64,000 nt of DNA, taken from Candidatus Methylomirabilis lanthanidiphila (GTDB lineage: Bacteria; Methylomirabilota; Methylomirabilia; Methylomirabilales; Methylomirabilaceae). Position numbers and translations under genes: made by a program. The stretch covers positions 62,001 to 126,000 of the forward strand of contig CABIKM010000001.1 of the NCBI GenBank assembly GCA_902196205.1. Reading direction: 5' to 3'. How positions within the stretch are numbered: the first letter of the stretch is position 1; each line of letters opens with the position of its first letter. Below, in pieces: positions 17,894 through 29,309 of this stretch. A model generated the notes under the pieces. The model had not been told where the DNA came from and made no database searches. It saw nothing but the letters and a program-made list of their open reading frames with translations.

Positions 17894-19531
17894 TCAATCG
17901 AGCTGCGATAACGTGGTATCACGTCTGGTGACCAGGAAGAGGGGAACCGCCGTAATGGCGATAAGGATCAGCGAGGTCGCTGCAGCCCCGGCGTAATCGA
18001 CCTCAATAGAAGCGATCCATATCCTGACCGGCAAGGTGTCGAAACCCGCCGGACGCAGGAGGAGCGTGGCCGCCAGCTCCTTCATCGAAGAGATAAAGAC
18101 CAGCATCCAACCCGCCGCAATCCCCGGTCGGATCAGGGGGAAGATTACCTCTCGAAGCGCCTGCCAGCCGGATCGACCGAGGCTGCGGGCCGCCTCCTCC
18201 AGACTCGAATCAACCTGAACCAGCGCCGCAGTGCTGCCCTGGACCGCCTGCGGTAGAAACCGTAAAAGGTAGCCGAGGATTACCATGGCGGCGGTCCCAT
18301 AGACCCATGGGAGGTACGCGTTGTAGAGGAGAATCAGGCTCAACCCAAGAACCGTACCCGGGACGGCGTACCCAAGTTGGGTAGCGGATGTAAGAAATAT
18401 TCCAGCCAAACCCTGTCGGCGCTGAGCAAGGTAGGCGACAAACAGCCCAAGTCCCGATGCCACGGTCGCCGCCACGGTCGCCGTCCAGAGACTGTTCCAC
18501 AGAAAGCGCTGGCCGGCAATGAGCGTATGCAGGAGGCTCATCGGCGAGCCGGTTTGGTAGAACAGCAGCGCAACCGGCAGAAATACCGAGCCGCCGAGGA
18601 CGATGTATGTGCAGCAAAGGGCCGGAACTTTCCACCGTCCGAGGGGGTAAATGGTGGGTGGTTTGACGCCGCTACGGCGCTGGACAAAACCGCGGCGGCC
18701 CAGGCTTCCCCGCTGGGCCACCAAGACCATGGCCGTAATGAAGACCAGAATTGTGGAGAGGACGGCAGCGCTCCGCTGATCAAAGCGGGTATTGAGCTGA
18801 TGAAAGATCTCGGTGGTAAAGGTGTTGACCCGAAGCAATGAGACGGCGCCAAAGTCCGAAAGGGCGTAGAGAAAGACCAGCAAGGCTCCAGCTAAAAGGC
18901 TGGGGCGCAGCAGCGGGAGCGTCACGCGACGGAAGGCGTCGATCGGCCCAAGGCCTACGGCCCTGGCCGCCTCTTCGAGGGCCGGGTCGGAGCCTCTCAG
19001 GGCGCTGCCGGCCATGAGCAGGATGTATGGATAGGTGAACAGGCCAAGCACAAAGATTCCGCCCCACAGACCATAAATGTTTACAACCGGTCCGTCGGCA
19101 CCCATGGCCTGGGACACCGTATTGACCCAGCCGACCGGACCGAGCAGCGTAATGTACGTGAAGGCGCCGATGTAGGGGGGGATCGCCAGCGGCAGCACGG
19201 CTACCGCCAGAAGGATGCGCCGCCCCGGAAGGTTCGTACGGGTGAGGATCCAGGCCGGTGGCAGCCCGAGGATCATAGCCCACAATGTCGCAAGGGCGCC
19301 AAGCAGTGTAGTGCGCGCGATCAGCCATAGCATGGAGCTATCGGCCAGGATCGAAAAGGCCTTCATCCCTCCCGTAAAGACTGAGAGCAAGAGAGCGGCC
19401 AAGGGAGAGGCCGTCAGCAGGATAATCAGCACCGTACCGGCAGCGGCTGCACGCCCCGGACCCATGGCTCGTGACCGCCACAGCGCCCCCAGTCCTCCCA
19501 GTTCTATGCGTCGTACGTCGCTGCTCATCAT
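17894..19531 (-). CDS. fbpB: Fe3+ ABC transporter permease, fused double permease (FbpB type)
   Basis: A 545-residue inner-membrane protein made of two homologous permease halves, each about six helices with an EAA loop. The first loop is EEAARAVGLGPIDAFRRVTL, the second EEAARSLGRSGWQALREV. Two-in-one permeases of this length are typical of FbpB/SfuB ferric-iron importers. It stands between the binding protein and ATPase genes in the same direction. Confidence 0.9.
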   Translation of the reverse strand: MMSSDVRRIELGGLGALWRSRAMGPGRAAAAGTVLIILLTASPLAALLLSVFTGGMKAFSILADSSMLWLIARTTLLGALATLWAMILGLPPAWILTRTNLPGRRILLAVAVLPLAIPPYIGAFTYITLLGPVGWVNTVSQAMGADGPVVNIYGLWGGIFVLGLFTYPYILLMAGSALRGSDPALEEAARAVGLGPIDAFRRVTLPLLRPSLLAGALLVFLYALSDFGAVSLLRVNTFTTEIFHQLNTRFDQRSAAVLSTILVFITAMVLVAQRGSLGRRGFVQRRSGVKPPTIYPLGRWKVPALCCTYIVLGGSVFLPVALLFYQTGSPMSLLHTLIAGQRFLWNSLWTATVAATVASGLGLFVAYLAQRRQGLAGIFLTSATQLGYAVPGTVLGLSLILLYNAYLPWVYGTAAMVILGYLLRFLPQAVQGSTAALVQVDSSLEEAARSLGRSGWQALREVIFPLIRPGIAAGWMLVFISSMKELAATLLLRPAGFDTLPVRIWIASIEVDYAGAAATSLILIAITAVPLFLVTRRDTTLSQLD

Positions 19532-19560
19532 CGTGCTCCGAATAATTACTTGGGTAAATA

Positions 19561-19694
19561 GACTGAAGGCTGAAGGTTTCTAGGAACAAAAAGTGCGTGA
19601 TCGTTCAAAGCTCTGCCAAGCTCTTGCATGTTTGGATGCGAGCGTTACACCATGGTTGATATCATGACTTCGGCCTTTAGCCTTCAGCCTAACC
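19561..19694. repeat. Heptamer repeats forming an inverted pair
   Basis: The left tract, GACTGAA GGCTGAA GGTTTCT (19561-19581), and the right tract, CCTTTAG CCTTCAG CCTAACC (19674-19694), both step by seven bases and are roughly inverted copies. They flank about 90 bases of unique DNA between the permease and binding-protein genes. Confidence 0.65.
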
Positions 19695-19701
19695 ACCTGC
19701 C

Positions 19702-20733
19702 TTATAGGCCGGGAAACAGGGTGAGAGTCCGTTCCTCCAGGTCGGCCAGGCGTTCCTGGGGGATCTGGAGTACCTTAAATCCTGAGAGCGGTCTAACCGC
19801 GCCGGGATCGATTCCAGGCAGAAGCGGGATCTCGAAGGCCTGCTTGACCAGGAGTTCCTGCGCCGGCTTACTGAGGAGGAAATCGACAAAACGCCTGGCC
19901 TGATTGAGATTGTTCGAACCCTTGACGATGGCCACAGCGTTCGGGTTGACCAGGACGCCCATTCCTCGCTGCCCCTGATCCGGATAGACGACCCCGACCG
20001 GCAGGTTGGCCTGGAGCGCCAAATGGTAGTTGGGCGAGTTGGTCAATCCCACGGCAAACTCCCCGCTCCCTACGCCTCGCCAGACATCCGAGTTATCCGG
20101 CAGAACCTGCAGACCGTTCTCCAGCAGCTTATCGATATAGGCCTTGGCCTTGGCCTCGCCCATAACCTGGACCAGGGCGCTCAACCAGGAAAGGGTGGTC
20201 CGCTCGCGCGTTCCGGCAATGGCGATCTTCCCCTTCCACCTGGCCTCGGTCAGGTCCAATATCGAGTTCGGAATGTCGCCGTCCTTGACCAGATTCTTAT
20301 TGTAAATGATCACCCTGGCGCGGCCGGAGATGCCGGTCCACTGCCCGCGGACGCTCTTGTGCTCGGCCGGTATCGCCCGAGCGCCTGGAGAAGCATACGA
20401 CTGCAGAAGTCCTTCCCTCGCAAGGATCTCGCAAACGCCCGCCTCGGTGGCGATAAAGATATCGGCCCTCGGCCGTCCTCGCTCCTGGATGATCTCGTTG
20501 GCGAGACCGGATGTCTTCCCGACCTTCAGCGCCACCTTGATGCCGGTCTCACGCTCAAAGAGCTCCACGACCGGCTTGATGGCGCTCTCCTTGCGTCCGG
20601 AGTAGATGACCAACTCAGAGGCCGATGCGGACGCGCCCGGATGCATAAGGAACGATGTGACAAGCAATATAGCCCAGCAGGACAGCCATCGCATTGACAG
20701 GTACCGATGCATCGGCCTTTTGAAATGTCCCAT
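19702..20733 (-). CDS. fbpA: Periplasmic Fe3+-binding protein (FbpA type)
   Basis: A 343-residue protein with GGAGG five bases before the ATG. After a signal peptide ending near ASASA, the mature part starts LVIYSGRKESAIKPVVE, the classical iron-binding lobe of FbpA/thiamine-type binding proteins. Later segments GRPRADIFIATEAG and DQGQRGMGVLVNPNAV also fit. The paired tyrosines that chelate iron in many FbpA proteins are not clear; NSPNYHLAL is the nearest candidate. It is first gene of the importer operon; repeat DNA separates it from the permease gene. Confidence 0.85.
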   Translation of the reverse strand: MGHFKRPMHRYLSMRWLSCWAILLVTSFLMHPGASASASELVIYSGRKESAIKPVVELFERETGIKVALKVGKTSGLANEIIQERGRPRADIFIATEAGVCEILAREGLLQSYASPGARAIPAEHKSVRGQWTGISGRARVIIYNKNLVKDGDIPNSILDLTEARWKGKIAIAGTRERTTLSWLSALVQVMGEAKAKAYIDKLLENGLQVLPDNSDVWRGVGSGEFAVGLTNSPNYHLALQANLPVGVVYPDQGQRGMGVLVNPNAVAIVKGSNNLNQARRFVDFLLSKPAQELLVKQAFEIPLLPGIDPGAVRPLSGFKVLQIPQERLADLEERTLTLFPGL

Positions 20734-20794
20734 TACACCTCCACCCCCTCACAAAGCGTTGGACAACACGGGAGATCTGCTCATGCAGAACCGC

Positions 20795-21463
20795 TCACTG
20801 AAATCGGGCCGTCGCGATCGCCTCCAAACTCTCCTCCTTATGCATCCGCTCGTCATGCCCGATTTGCCGAAATAGGTCCGCTATACTCTCAAAAGAGCCG
20901 TAGTCCTCCTCAAAAAGGCTCTTGAACCCCTCCCACTCGAGCTGGGGGTATTCCGCCACAAATTCCATATATTCGTGCTCGGCATGGTCCTCAAATTGGG
21001 CGTTCAACCGGTAACTCCACGATGGCTTGATGGCATACAGGAGCCAGCAGGTGTGATAGTAGATGATGGCGATCACCTGGGGCAGGATGCGGTAGAGGAC
21101 AAAGTTTTCTTTAATACCGCGGGCGTGAGTCAGCTCCTCCAGGATCAGCAGGTGCCACATCTCGTTGTCTTGCGCGTCGCGGGCCTCCTTCACCCGATCG
21201 AAGACCCGGCGGGCAAATTTACGATCGGCATACATGTGGGTAATGGCAATGTAGGCGACGTTCTCCCAGGACTGATACGGGACGCGGGCGATGATTTCCA
21301 GCACCTTGAATTTGCTGAACGTCTTTTGGCGACCATATACGAGGTCCATGATCATGAAGAGGAGCCTGGCCAGGATGCCGTACTGCATCCTCGGAGTGTT
21401 GAGTGTGAGTTGCTGCGCTTGGTGGCGTTGTTCCACAGTCAGTTTCTGCAGTTTCGAACCCAT
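20795..21463 (-). CDS. aox: Alternative oxidase / plastid-terminal-oxidase-like diiron quinol oxidase
   Basis: A 222-residue protein. The ATG at 21463 with a GGTGGAGG site is preferred over an upstream ATG without family similarity. The diiron ligands of AOX/PTOX can be placed: E57 in EIIARVPYQSWE, E101 and H104 in NEMWHLL, E158 in FEDHAEHEY, and E205 and H208 in DERMHKE. AOX enzymes take electrons from quinol to reduce O2 to water without pumping protons and resist cyanide. It should sit on the inner membrane as an interfacial protein. It is downstream of fur, and AT-rich DNA near 21590 could hold a weak Fur-like site. Confidence 0.82.
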   Translation of the reverse strand: MGSKLQKLTVEQRHQAQQLTLNTPRMQYGILARLLFMIMDLVYGRQKTFSKFKVLEIIARVPYQSWENVAYIAITHMYADRKFARRVFDRVKEARDAQDNEMWHLLILEELTHARGIKENFVLYRILPQVIAIIYYHTCWLLYAIKPSWSYRLNAQFEDHAEHEYMEFVAEYPQLEWEGFKSLFEEDYGSFESIADLFRQIGHDERMHKEESLEAIATARFQ

Positions 21464-21629
21464 GGCGAGACCTCCACCGGATACACCATGGACGTCACTC
21501 GTCCAGGAGCCGGATGTACCCCGAATCCGGACGGCAGTGATTCCACCTCGTGGTTGCGAATCGTTGAACGCTGTCTGACAAAGACATTCATTTTCAATTG
21601 AGTCGCACAACAATGCGTCTCCGGGGGCC

Positions 21630-22103
21630 TTAGCCGACCCCTATTGCATGAGTCCCCGGTCCTCTGCCGGCGGCGCTGCAGTCCCGGCACAGGCCGTACA
21701 GCTCTAACTTGTGATATTGAATATGGAATCCGAGTCGGCGGACGACCTGTTCCTGAAGCGCCTCGATCTCGACGCTTGCAAACTCGGTGATCTTGCCGCA
21801 CTCGGTGCAGATGATGTGATCGTGATGACGCTCGCTGGAGGCATGCTCGAACAGGGCGCGCCCATCACCGAACTGCCGCTCATGGGCGAGCCCGGCATCC
21901 TTCAGCAGTTTCAGCGTCCGATAGACCGTGACGAGGCCGATCCGCGGGTGCCGACCCCCTACCCGGCGGTAGAGGCCCTCGGCGCTGACATGCGTCGTTG
22001 TGGCGAAGAAGGCCCGTGCGATCAACTCGCGCTGGCGGGTCGCCTTCAGCCCGGCTCGATTCAGATATTGTCGAAACTGGAGAAGTTTGTCTTGCATCGT
22101 CAT
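21630..22103 (-). CDS. fur: Fur-family metalloregulator
   Basis: A 157-residue winged-helix repressor: GLKATRQRELI at the DNA-binding domain, VTVYRTLKLLKDAGL in the recognition helix region, HHDHIICTECGKI with the metal site, and a second CRDC pair near the C-terminus for structural zinc. Fur proteins sense Fe2+ and repress iron uptake genes. Genes for iron import, a diiron oxidase and a bacterioferritin-like protein nearby fit that role. A Fur-box-like palindrome touches the start codon, so autoregulation is likely. A second in-frame ATG lies two codons downstream. Confidence 0.9.
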   Translation of the reverse strand: MTMQDKLLQFRQYLNRAGLKATRQRELIARAFFATTTHVSAEGLYRRVGGRHPRIGLVTVYRTLKLLKDAGLAHERQFGDGRALFEHASSERHHDHIICTECGKITEFASVEIEALQEQVVRRLGFHIQYHKLELYGLCRDCSAAGRGPGTHAIGVG

Positions 22104-22123
22104 GATAATGAAAACGATTATCA
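22103..22123. promoter_or_regulatory. Fur-box-like operator at the fur start codon
   Basis: TGATAATG and GATTATCA, eight-base near-perfect inverted arms separated by five bases, match the GATAATGATAATCATTATC Fur-box pattern. It abuts the fur ATG and leaves no room for a normal ribosome-binding site, so Fur binding here would block both transcription and start access. Confidence 0.7.
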
Positions 22124-22208
22124 GTATCGATAAACGTGACCAGAGTAACTGTTGGCTAGAGCAGTGTCAAGGAAAAAATTCTCGCAGAGGAAGGTCGGAG
22201 GCGATCCC

Positions 22209-22994
22209 TTAACTTGGCGAGATGTATTCAACCCGTTCTGCCGCGCGACCGAACCCGATGCGCCTGTAGACACGCTCCGCGTCAGGCGTGGCCACTTCGA
22301 GCGCCACGAGTGCGGCGCCTTCGTCACGGGCGAGGCATGCGGCGAACGCGGTGAGCAGGCCGGCCAGGCCGCGTCCACGAAACTCCGGAGCGGTGGCCAT
22401 CCCGGTGATGTACCCCACGCCGACGGCCGAGTGCAGGTGTACCGCCGCAGCAAGCTGTCCATCCACCCAGACGCCGAGCTGCCGCATACCCGCCGCACGC
22501 ATGCGCGCCACCAGTCGGGCTCGCAACGTTGGCTCCTGCCACACCGACCCGCCCGAGCCAAAGCTGACGCTTAGAATGCGCCGGGCAGCCGGCATATCCT
22601 CAGGACCTGTCTGACCCACACGTACGTCTGCCGGTACCGGCGGATTGCCCGGCTCAAGCTGAAACATCACGTACTTGTGAGTCCTGAGCGCGCAGCCCGC
22701 CGACTGCAACGCCTTGACCAGCCCCTCCGGCGCCGTCTCGAGCGTAAAATTGAAGTGCGGACTGTGGCCGCGCGCGCGGTAGTGCGCTAACACCTCCTCG
22801 ATGCGCTCGCGTCTCGGCGTCTTGCTCCACGGTACGACATCGGCATAGTTGTAACTGGATACGGTGAGCTCGTCGTTTATGAAAAGCACGAACGGGCGTC
22901 TAATCGCCACCAGGCAACCCATGGAGTGGTTGCGCTCGACGAGGTAGGCTTCGTAAGACTCCAGGTTCTTGCGAAGCGATGCGTCCATACTCAC
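22209..22994 (-). CDS. GNAT-family N-acetyltransferase
   Basis: A 261-residue protein. The C-terminal 120 residues carry the GNAT acetyl-CoA motif A (ITGMATAPEFRGRGLAGLLT) and a following VALEVATPDAERVYRRIGF, typical of the family. The N-terminal half is an additional domain with no clear assignment (SPHFNFTLETAPEG), as found in two-domain GNATs. The acceptor is unknown. It lies upstream of fur on the same strand, separated from it by about 100 bases that include the operator. Confidence 0.82.
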   Translation of the reverse strand: MSMDASLRKNLESYEAYLVERNHSMGCLVAIRRPFVLFINDELTVSSYNYADVVPWSKTPRRERIEEVLAHYRARGHSPHFNFTLETAPEGLVKALQSAGCALRTHKYVMFQLEPGNPPVPADVRVGQTGPEDMPAARRILSVSFGSGGSVWQEPTLRARLVARMRAAGMRQLGVWVDGQLAAAVHLHSAVGVGYITGMATAPEFRGRGLAGLLTAFAACLARDEGAALVALEVATPDAERVYRRIGFGRAAERVEYISPS

Positions 22995-23011
22995 CTTGTC
23001 GTGGGCGAGGC

Positions 23012-23806
23012 TCAGGGCGCTGTAAGGAATAACAGGACGAGGCGGTTAAACTCTTCGGCGTGAGTGAGGATAAATGCGTGGCCGCCGCCCTGAATCACGG
23101 TCAGTGTGGCGCCTGGGATGTGCTCGTGGAGTGTCTTGGCAAAACGCATCGGGGTCATGAGATCCTCGTCGCCGGCAACAATCAAGGTCGAGGCCGTGAT
23201 CCGGCTCAAGCGATCTTCGGTGAAATGACTGAGCGCCGCCTCCACTTGGCGGGCGTAGACGTCGGCTGGCATAAAGTATGGATCCTCCAGGAATCGGGCA
23301 ATGGCCAAGTCCACTAATCCTGGAATACGATAGTCGTGGTACGTAAATACCCACGGCATGGTGGCTCGCGCATACTCCTCCCGGCTGAAGCGAGCCCGCA
23401 TCAGGGCAAACGAGTTTAAGACGTCGGCCCCGCGTCGATCGGACGAGGTGTAGGTCGAGACAAGGACCAGTCGGTCGACCCTGGCAGGATGGGCAATCGC
23501 CAACTCCTGGGCAATCGCCCCGCCCATGGACAGGCCAACGATATGGGCTTTGTCGATGGCGAGCGTGTCCATCAGGCCGATAACATCATCGGCCAGGGTC
23601 TTAATCGTATAGGAGCCCGCCGAGCGATCGCTTTGGCCGGCGTCGCGGTTATCGAACGCCAGACAGCGGAAGTGCCGGCTGAACAGCGGCATCTGCAGCC
23701 CCCAAACCCGGTGGTCGAGGCCGAGCCCGTGAATCCAGACGACCGGCTCGCTCTGGCCGCTTTCCTCGTAGAAACACTCGATCTGCCCGACCCGCACCTT
23801 TGGCAT
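23012..23806 (-). CDS. Alpha/beta-hydrolase (3-oxoadipate enol-lactonase-like)
   Basis: A 264-residue protein starting at MPKVRVGQIECFYEE; an upstream ATG adds only 13 unconserved residues. The oxyanion region is VVWIHGLGLDHRVW, the nucleophile elbow is GLSMGG, the acid lies in VAGDEDLMTP and the catalytic histidine in QGGGHAF. The layout resembles enol-lactonases and related esterases. No aromatic-degradation genes are nearby, so the true substrate is open. It is 17 bases upstream of the GNAT gene on the same strand and divergent from the DUF255 gene. Confidence 0.85.
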   Translation of the reverse strand: MPKVRVGQIECFYEESGQSEPVVWIHGLGLDHRVWGLQMPLFSRHFRCLAFDNRDAGQSDRSAGSYTIKTLADDVIGLMDTLAIDKAHIVGLSMGGAIAQELAIAHPARVDRLVLVSTYTSSDRRGADVLNSFALMRARFSREEYARATMPWVFTYHDYRIPGLVDLAIARFLEDPYFMPADVYARQVEAALSHFTEDRLSRITASTLIVAGDEDLMTPMRFAKTLHEHIPGATLTVIQGGGHAFILTHAEEFNRLVLLFLTAP

Positions 23807-23923
23807 AATGGAGGCGATTGTAGGCGGGCAGATCGTGAATGTCAATCAATCCGTGGCCGGCGCACGTCGACGCTGCTTGACACCTCTTTTCCCCTCAGCT
23901 AAGGTCAGATGAGAGGGGATGCG

Positions 23924-27241
<3,318 letters not shown>

Positions 27242-27300
27242 CCTGAGTTGTAAGGCCTATGGGCATAAATCTCGTTGGCGACACTTTCAACCCAATGGCC

Positions 27301-27387
27301 CGTCATTGCGAGCAACCACCGGGAGCGCGGCAATCTCACCGTAGTTACACTGCGAGATTGCTTCGTCGCTCCGTTCCTCGCAATGAC
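27301..27387. repeat. Intergenic inverted repeat (CGTCATTGCGAG...CTCGCAATGAC)
   Basis: Outer arms of 11 bases (27302-27312 and 27377-27387) are perfectly inverted. An inner pair, CAATCTC (27331-27337) and GAGATTG (27354-27360), makes a second stem. It is the look of a dispersed extragenic palindrome, and stands just before the ferredoxin gene. Confidence 0.85.
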
Positions 27388-27412
27388 ACATGCGAGGGAG
27401 ACTTTCTAGACG

Positions 27413-28216
27413 ATGTTGCCTGAGATGCTGACAAAACGGGAGCATGCGCTGCCGGGGTATATCCCGCCTCACAAACGGGACAGGCGACGCGCCGACAGCC
27501 ATCTCAGAACGCTGGAGACTCGCCAGAAGGAGAAGGCAGCGCTCGAAGCGCAACTGGAGGCGAACCGGCTGAAGCGGGCGGAATTCTGGCAGCAAAACGG
27601 CTACGGGTGGCTCCTACGCCTCGATCGGTACGACACCTGGAAGGAGAGACGTGCAGCGTACAAGCTGCTTACGGAAGAGCGGGCGGAACTGATTGAAAAG
27701 CTTCGGCAGAAAACCATCGATCTGCACCGCAGCCCTGAGGATAAGGACGGTGACGGCTTGGTCGATACCGATCAATACCCCGATAAGATTGGCCAGAAGC
27801 GGGCCAAGCCGGCCTGGATTGCGCTGGTGGATCCGGCCAATTGCTCCGGGTGCAGTGGCCACGATGTCAAGCCGGGGGAGTGGGTGACGCCATGCCAGTC
27901 GGTCTGCCCCGTGGATTGTATCTCACACCTGACGCCAGAACAGATCACGATGCATGGGTACGACCGGAGTGTCCATGCGAATGTGCCGCCCGTCCAGATT
28001 CGGTTCGATGAGTGTATCGGCTGCGACAAATGCGCTCAAGCCTGCGCGCGGGACGCCTGGAACGCCGTCACCATGATCAGGACCGAAAAGCTGGAAGAGA
28101 TCTTCGGCATCACCACCGGCACCAAGTATCCGGGCCGCGCCTCCAACGATATCGACTTCGCCAAGCTTGACCAACTGACGGACGAAGAGTTTTGCAGCCT
28201 GTACACCATGGTATAG
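27413..28216 (+). CDS. Ferredoxin-like protein with two iron-sulfur cluster sites and coiled-coil N-terminus
   Basis: A 267-residue soluble protein. Residues about 25-105 form a charged helical or coiled-coil region. Residues 110-124 (DKDGDGLVDTDQYPD) look like a calcium-binding EF-hand or thrombospondin type 3 loop. The C-terminal part holds cysteines 144, 147, 161, 165 and 169, then CIGCDKCAQAC (201-211), enough for two 4Fe-4S clusters. It resembles the electron-transfer subunit of larger oxidoreductases, but no partner gene is adjacent. Partner and reaction are unknown. Confidence 0.75.
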   Translation: MLPEMLTKREHALPGYIPPHKRDRRRADSHLRTLETRQKEKAALEAQLEANRLKRAEFWQQNGYGWLLRLDRYDTWKERRAAYKLLTEERAELIEKLRQKTIDLHRSPEDKDGDGLVDTDQYPDKIGQKRAKPAWIALVDPANCSGCSGHDVKPGEWVTPCQSVCPVDCISHLTPEQITMHGYDRSVHANVPPVQIRFDECIGCDKCAQACARDAWNAVTMIRTEKLEEIFGITTGTKYPGRASNDIDFAKLDQLTDEEFCSLYTMV

Positions 28217-28221
28217 CCGCG

Positions 28222-28362
28222 ATGGACCGAGCGCAGATTGCCGAGATGATCCGGGCCTATGGCCGAGCCGCCGGCGCATGCGGTATTGTGAACGCGCACA
28301 GTCACTCACATCTCTCCAGTCCCCCCCTTTATCAAAGGGGGGCGCGGGGGGATTTGGACTAG
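28222..28362 (+). pseudogene. Probable gene remnant cut by a repeat element
   Basis: An ATG-started 46-codon frame begins MDRAQIAEMIRAYGRAAG, a plausible protein N-terminus, five bases after the ferredoxin stop. It then runs into codons written by a C/G-run hairpin. The likely story is a former operon partner of the ferredoxin lost by insertion or deletion. The family is not recognised. Confidence 0.35.
28321..28343. terminator. C-run/G-run hairpin downstream of the ferredoxin gene
   Basis: CCCCCCCTTT and AAAGGGGGG form a strong stem with a three-base loop. No T-run follows on the plus strand, so it may be a dispersed repeat as much as a terminator. Confidence 0.45.
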
Positions 28363-28660
28363 GGGAATCTTCGTCGTCCCGCCACCCTCCTATCTCGTAG
28401 TCACCCAAGCACGCCCCCATCCTAACCCCGCGCCGCATGCGGACGCGCGGGAAGCGGCGTGCTGCGTTCCACCACCGTGCCCGCGCGCCGGTGGGCATGA
28501 ACATTAGACGCCCCCAAGTCCCCGTGTAGGGCCCGGCATCAAGCCAGGTAGACAAACCGCCCCACCAGCGGCGCACCGAGCAGTTGCGCCCGCTCCTTCC
28601 CCAGCGTGGCCTGATCTTGTCGGTCCGTGCGCACACATACTCTCTCAGTACAGCCGCTAC
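28363..28660. other. GC-rich stretch with no supported gene, left edge of the defence island
   Basis: About 300 bases without a convincing gene. A minus-strand open stretch ending at 28539 reads KERAQLLGAPLVGRFVYLA, which looks protein-like, but it has no good start or family. It may be relic sequence at the boundary where the restriction-CBASS operon was inserted. No integrase or tRNA was seen. Confidence 0.4.
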
Positions 28661-28667
28661 TTACCAC

Positions 28668-28700
28668 TTGACAAGACCCTTCGCGTGTTGTATATATAAT
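28668..28700 (+). promoter_or_regulatory. Sigma70-type promoter for the restriction-CBASS operon
   Basis: A perfect TTGACA -35 box (28668-28673), a 17-base spacer, then TATATA (28691-28696), overlapping a TATAAT four bases further on. The first ATG of the operon is at 28705, so transcription should begin at or within a few bases of the start codon, giving a leaderless or nearly leaderless message. Confidence 0.75.
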
Positions 28701-28704
28701 CAGT

Positions 28705-29307
28705 ATGCTTGCTACTGCTCAAGAATTCAAGCCCCTCAGAGAGGTCGCAACCGTCCAGCCCGGCTACCTGAGCCGAGGCAGCGTTCGCTCGACTCCGACT
28801 GGGACCCACTTGCTGCTCCAGGCGAAGGACGTCTCCGAGGACGCGGGGGTGCTTCTGGACCGGGCCACCCGATTTCATCCCGAGCGCAAGCCAGAGTTCT
28901 ACCAGGTCAATCGCGGAGACATCCTAGTGGTCGCACGGGGCCAGGATCATCGCGTACATCACGTCAATCAGGAACTCACGAACGCGCTTGCGGCTGCAAC
29001 CTTCTACATCGTCCGACCGGATGTCCGTCGCGTCCTACCCGGCTACCTCGCCTGGTGGTTGAACCTGCCGTGTGTCCAGGCCGAGCTCGATGCACGCTCA
29101 CGAGGCACAAACATCGCCTACGTTAGCCGCAAGGCAATCGAGACACTGCAAGTTCCGGTTCCTCCCCTGTGCGTGCAGGAACGAATCGAGCAGACCGTCG
29201 CTTTGTGGCGCAGGAAGAAATCGCTACAATCACAGATAGACGTGAAGCGCGAGCACTACATCCAGGCCGTATGCCGGCAGGCCGTCCGGCGGTCGAAGGA
29301 GCAGTAG
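28705..29307 (+). CDS. Short HsdS-like type I specificity subunit (single TRD)
   Basis: A 200-residue protein, about half a normal HsdS. It opens LREVATVQPGYLSRG, like the start of a target-recognition domain, carries NRGDILVVARGQDH and ends with the conserved helix region VPVPPLCVQERIEQTVALW. One TRD and one conserved helix are present. Such half-subunits can dimerise to read a symmetrical site, or may be relics. It is the first gene after the promoter and sits just before hsdM, with two bases between. No ribosome-binding site precedes it. Confidence 0.78.
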   Translation: MLATAQEFKPLREVATVQPGYLSRGSVRSTPTGTHLLLQAKDVSEDAGVLLDRATRFHPERKPEFYQVNRGDILVVARGQDHRVHHVNQELTNALAAATFYIVRPDVRRVLPGYLAWWLNLPCVQAELDARSRGTNIAYVSRKAIETLQVPVPPLCVQERIEQTVALWRRKKSLQSQIDVKREHYIQAVCRQAVRRSKEQ

Positions 29308-29309
29308 CC

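Noticed and set aside
28539-28660. Minus-strand protein-like stretch ending GRFVYLA
   Set aside because: No start codon with a ribosome-binding site and no family recognised; noted only as possible relic.
28217-28704. Integrase, tRNA or attachment site at the left edge of the island
   Set aside because: No integrase frame, tRNA-like fold or direct repeat could be recognised there or at the right edge near 43930.
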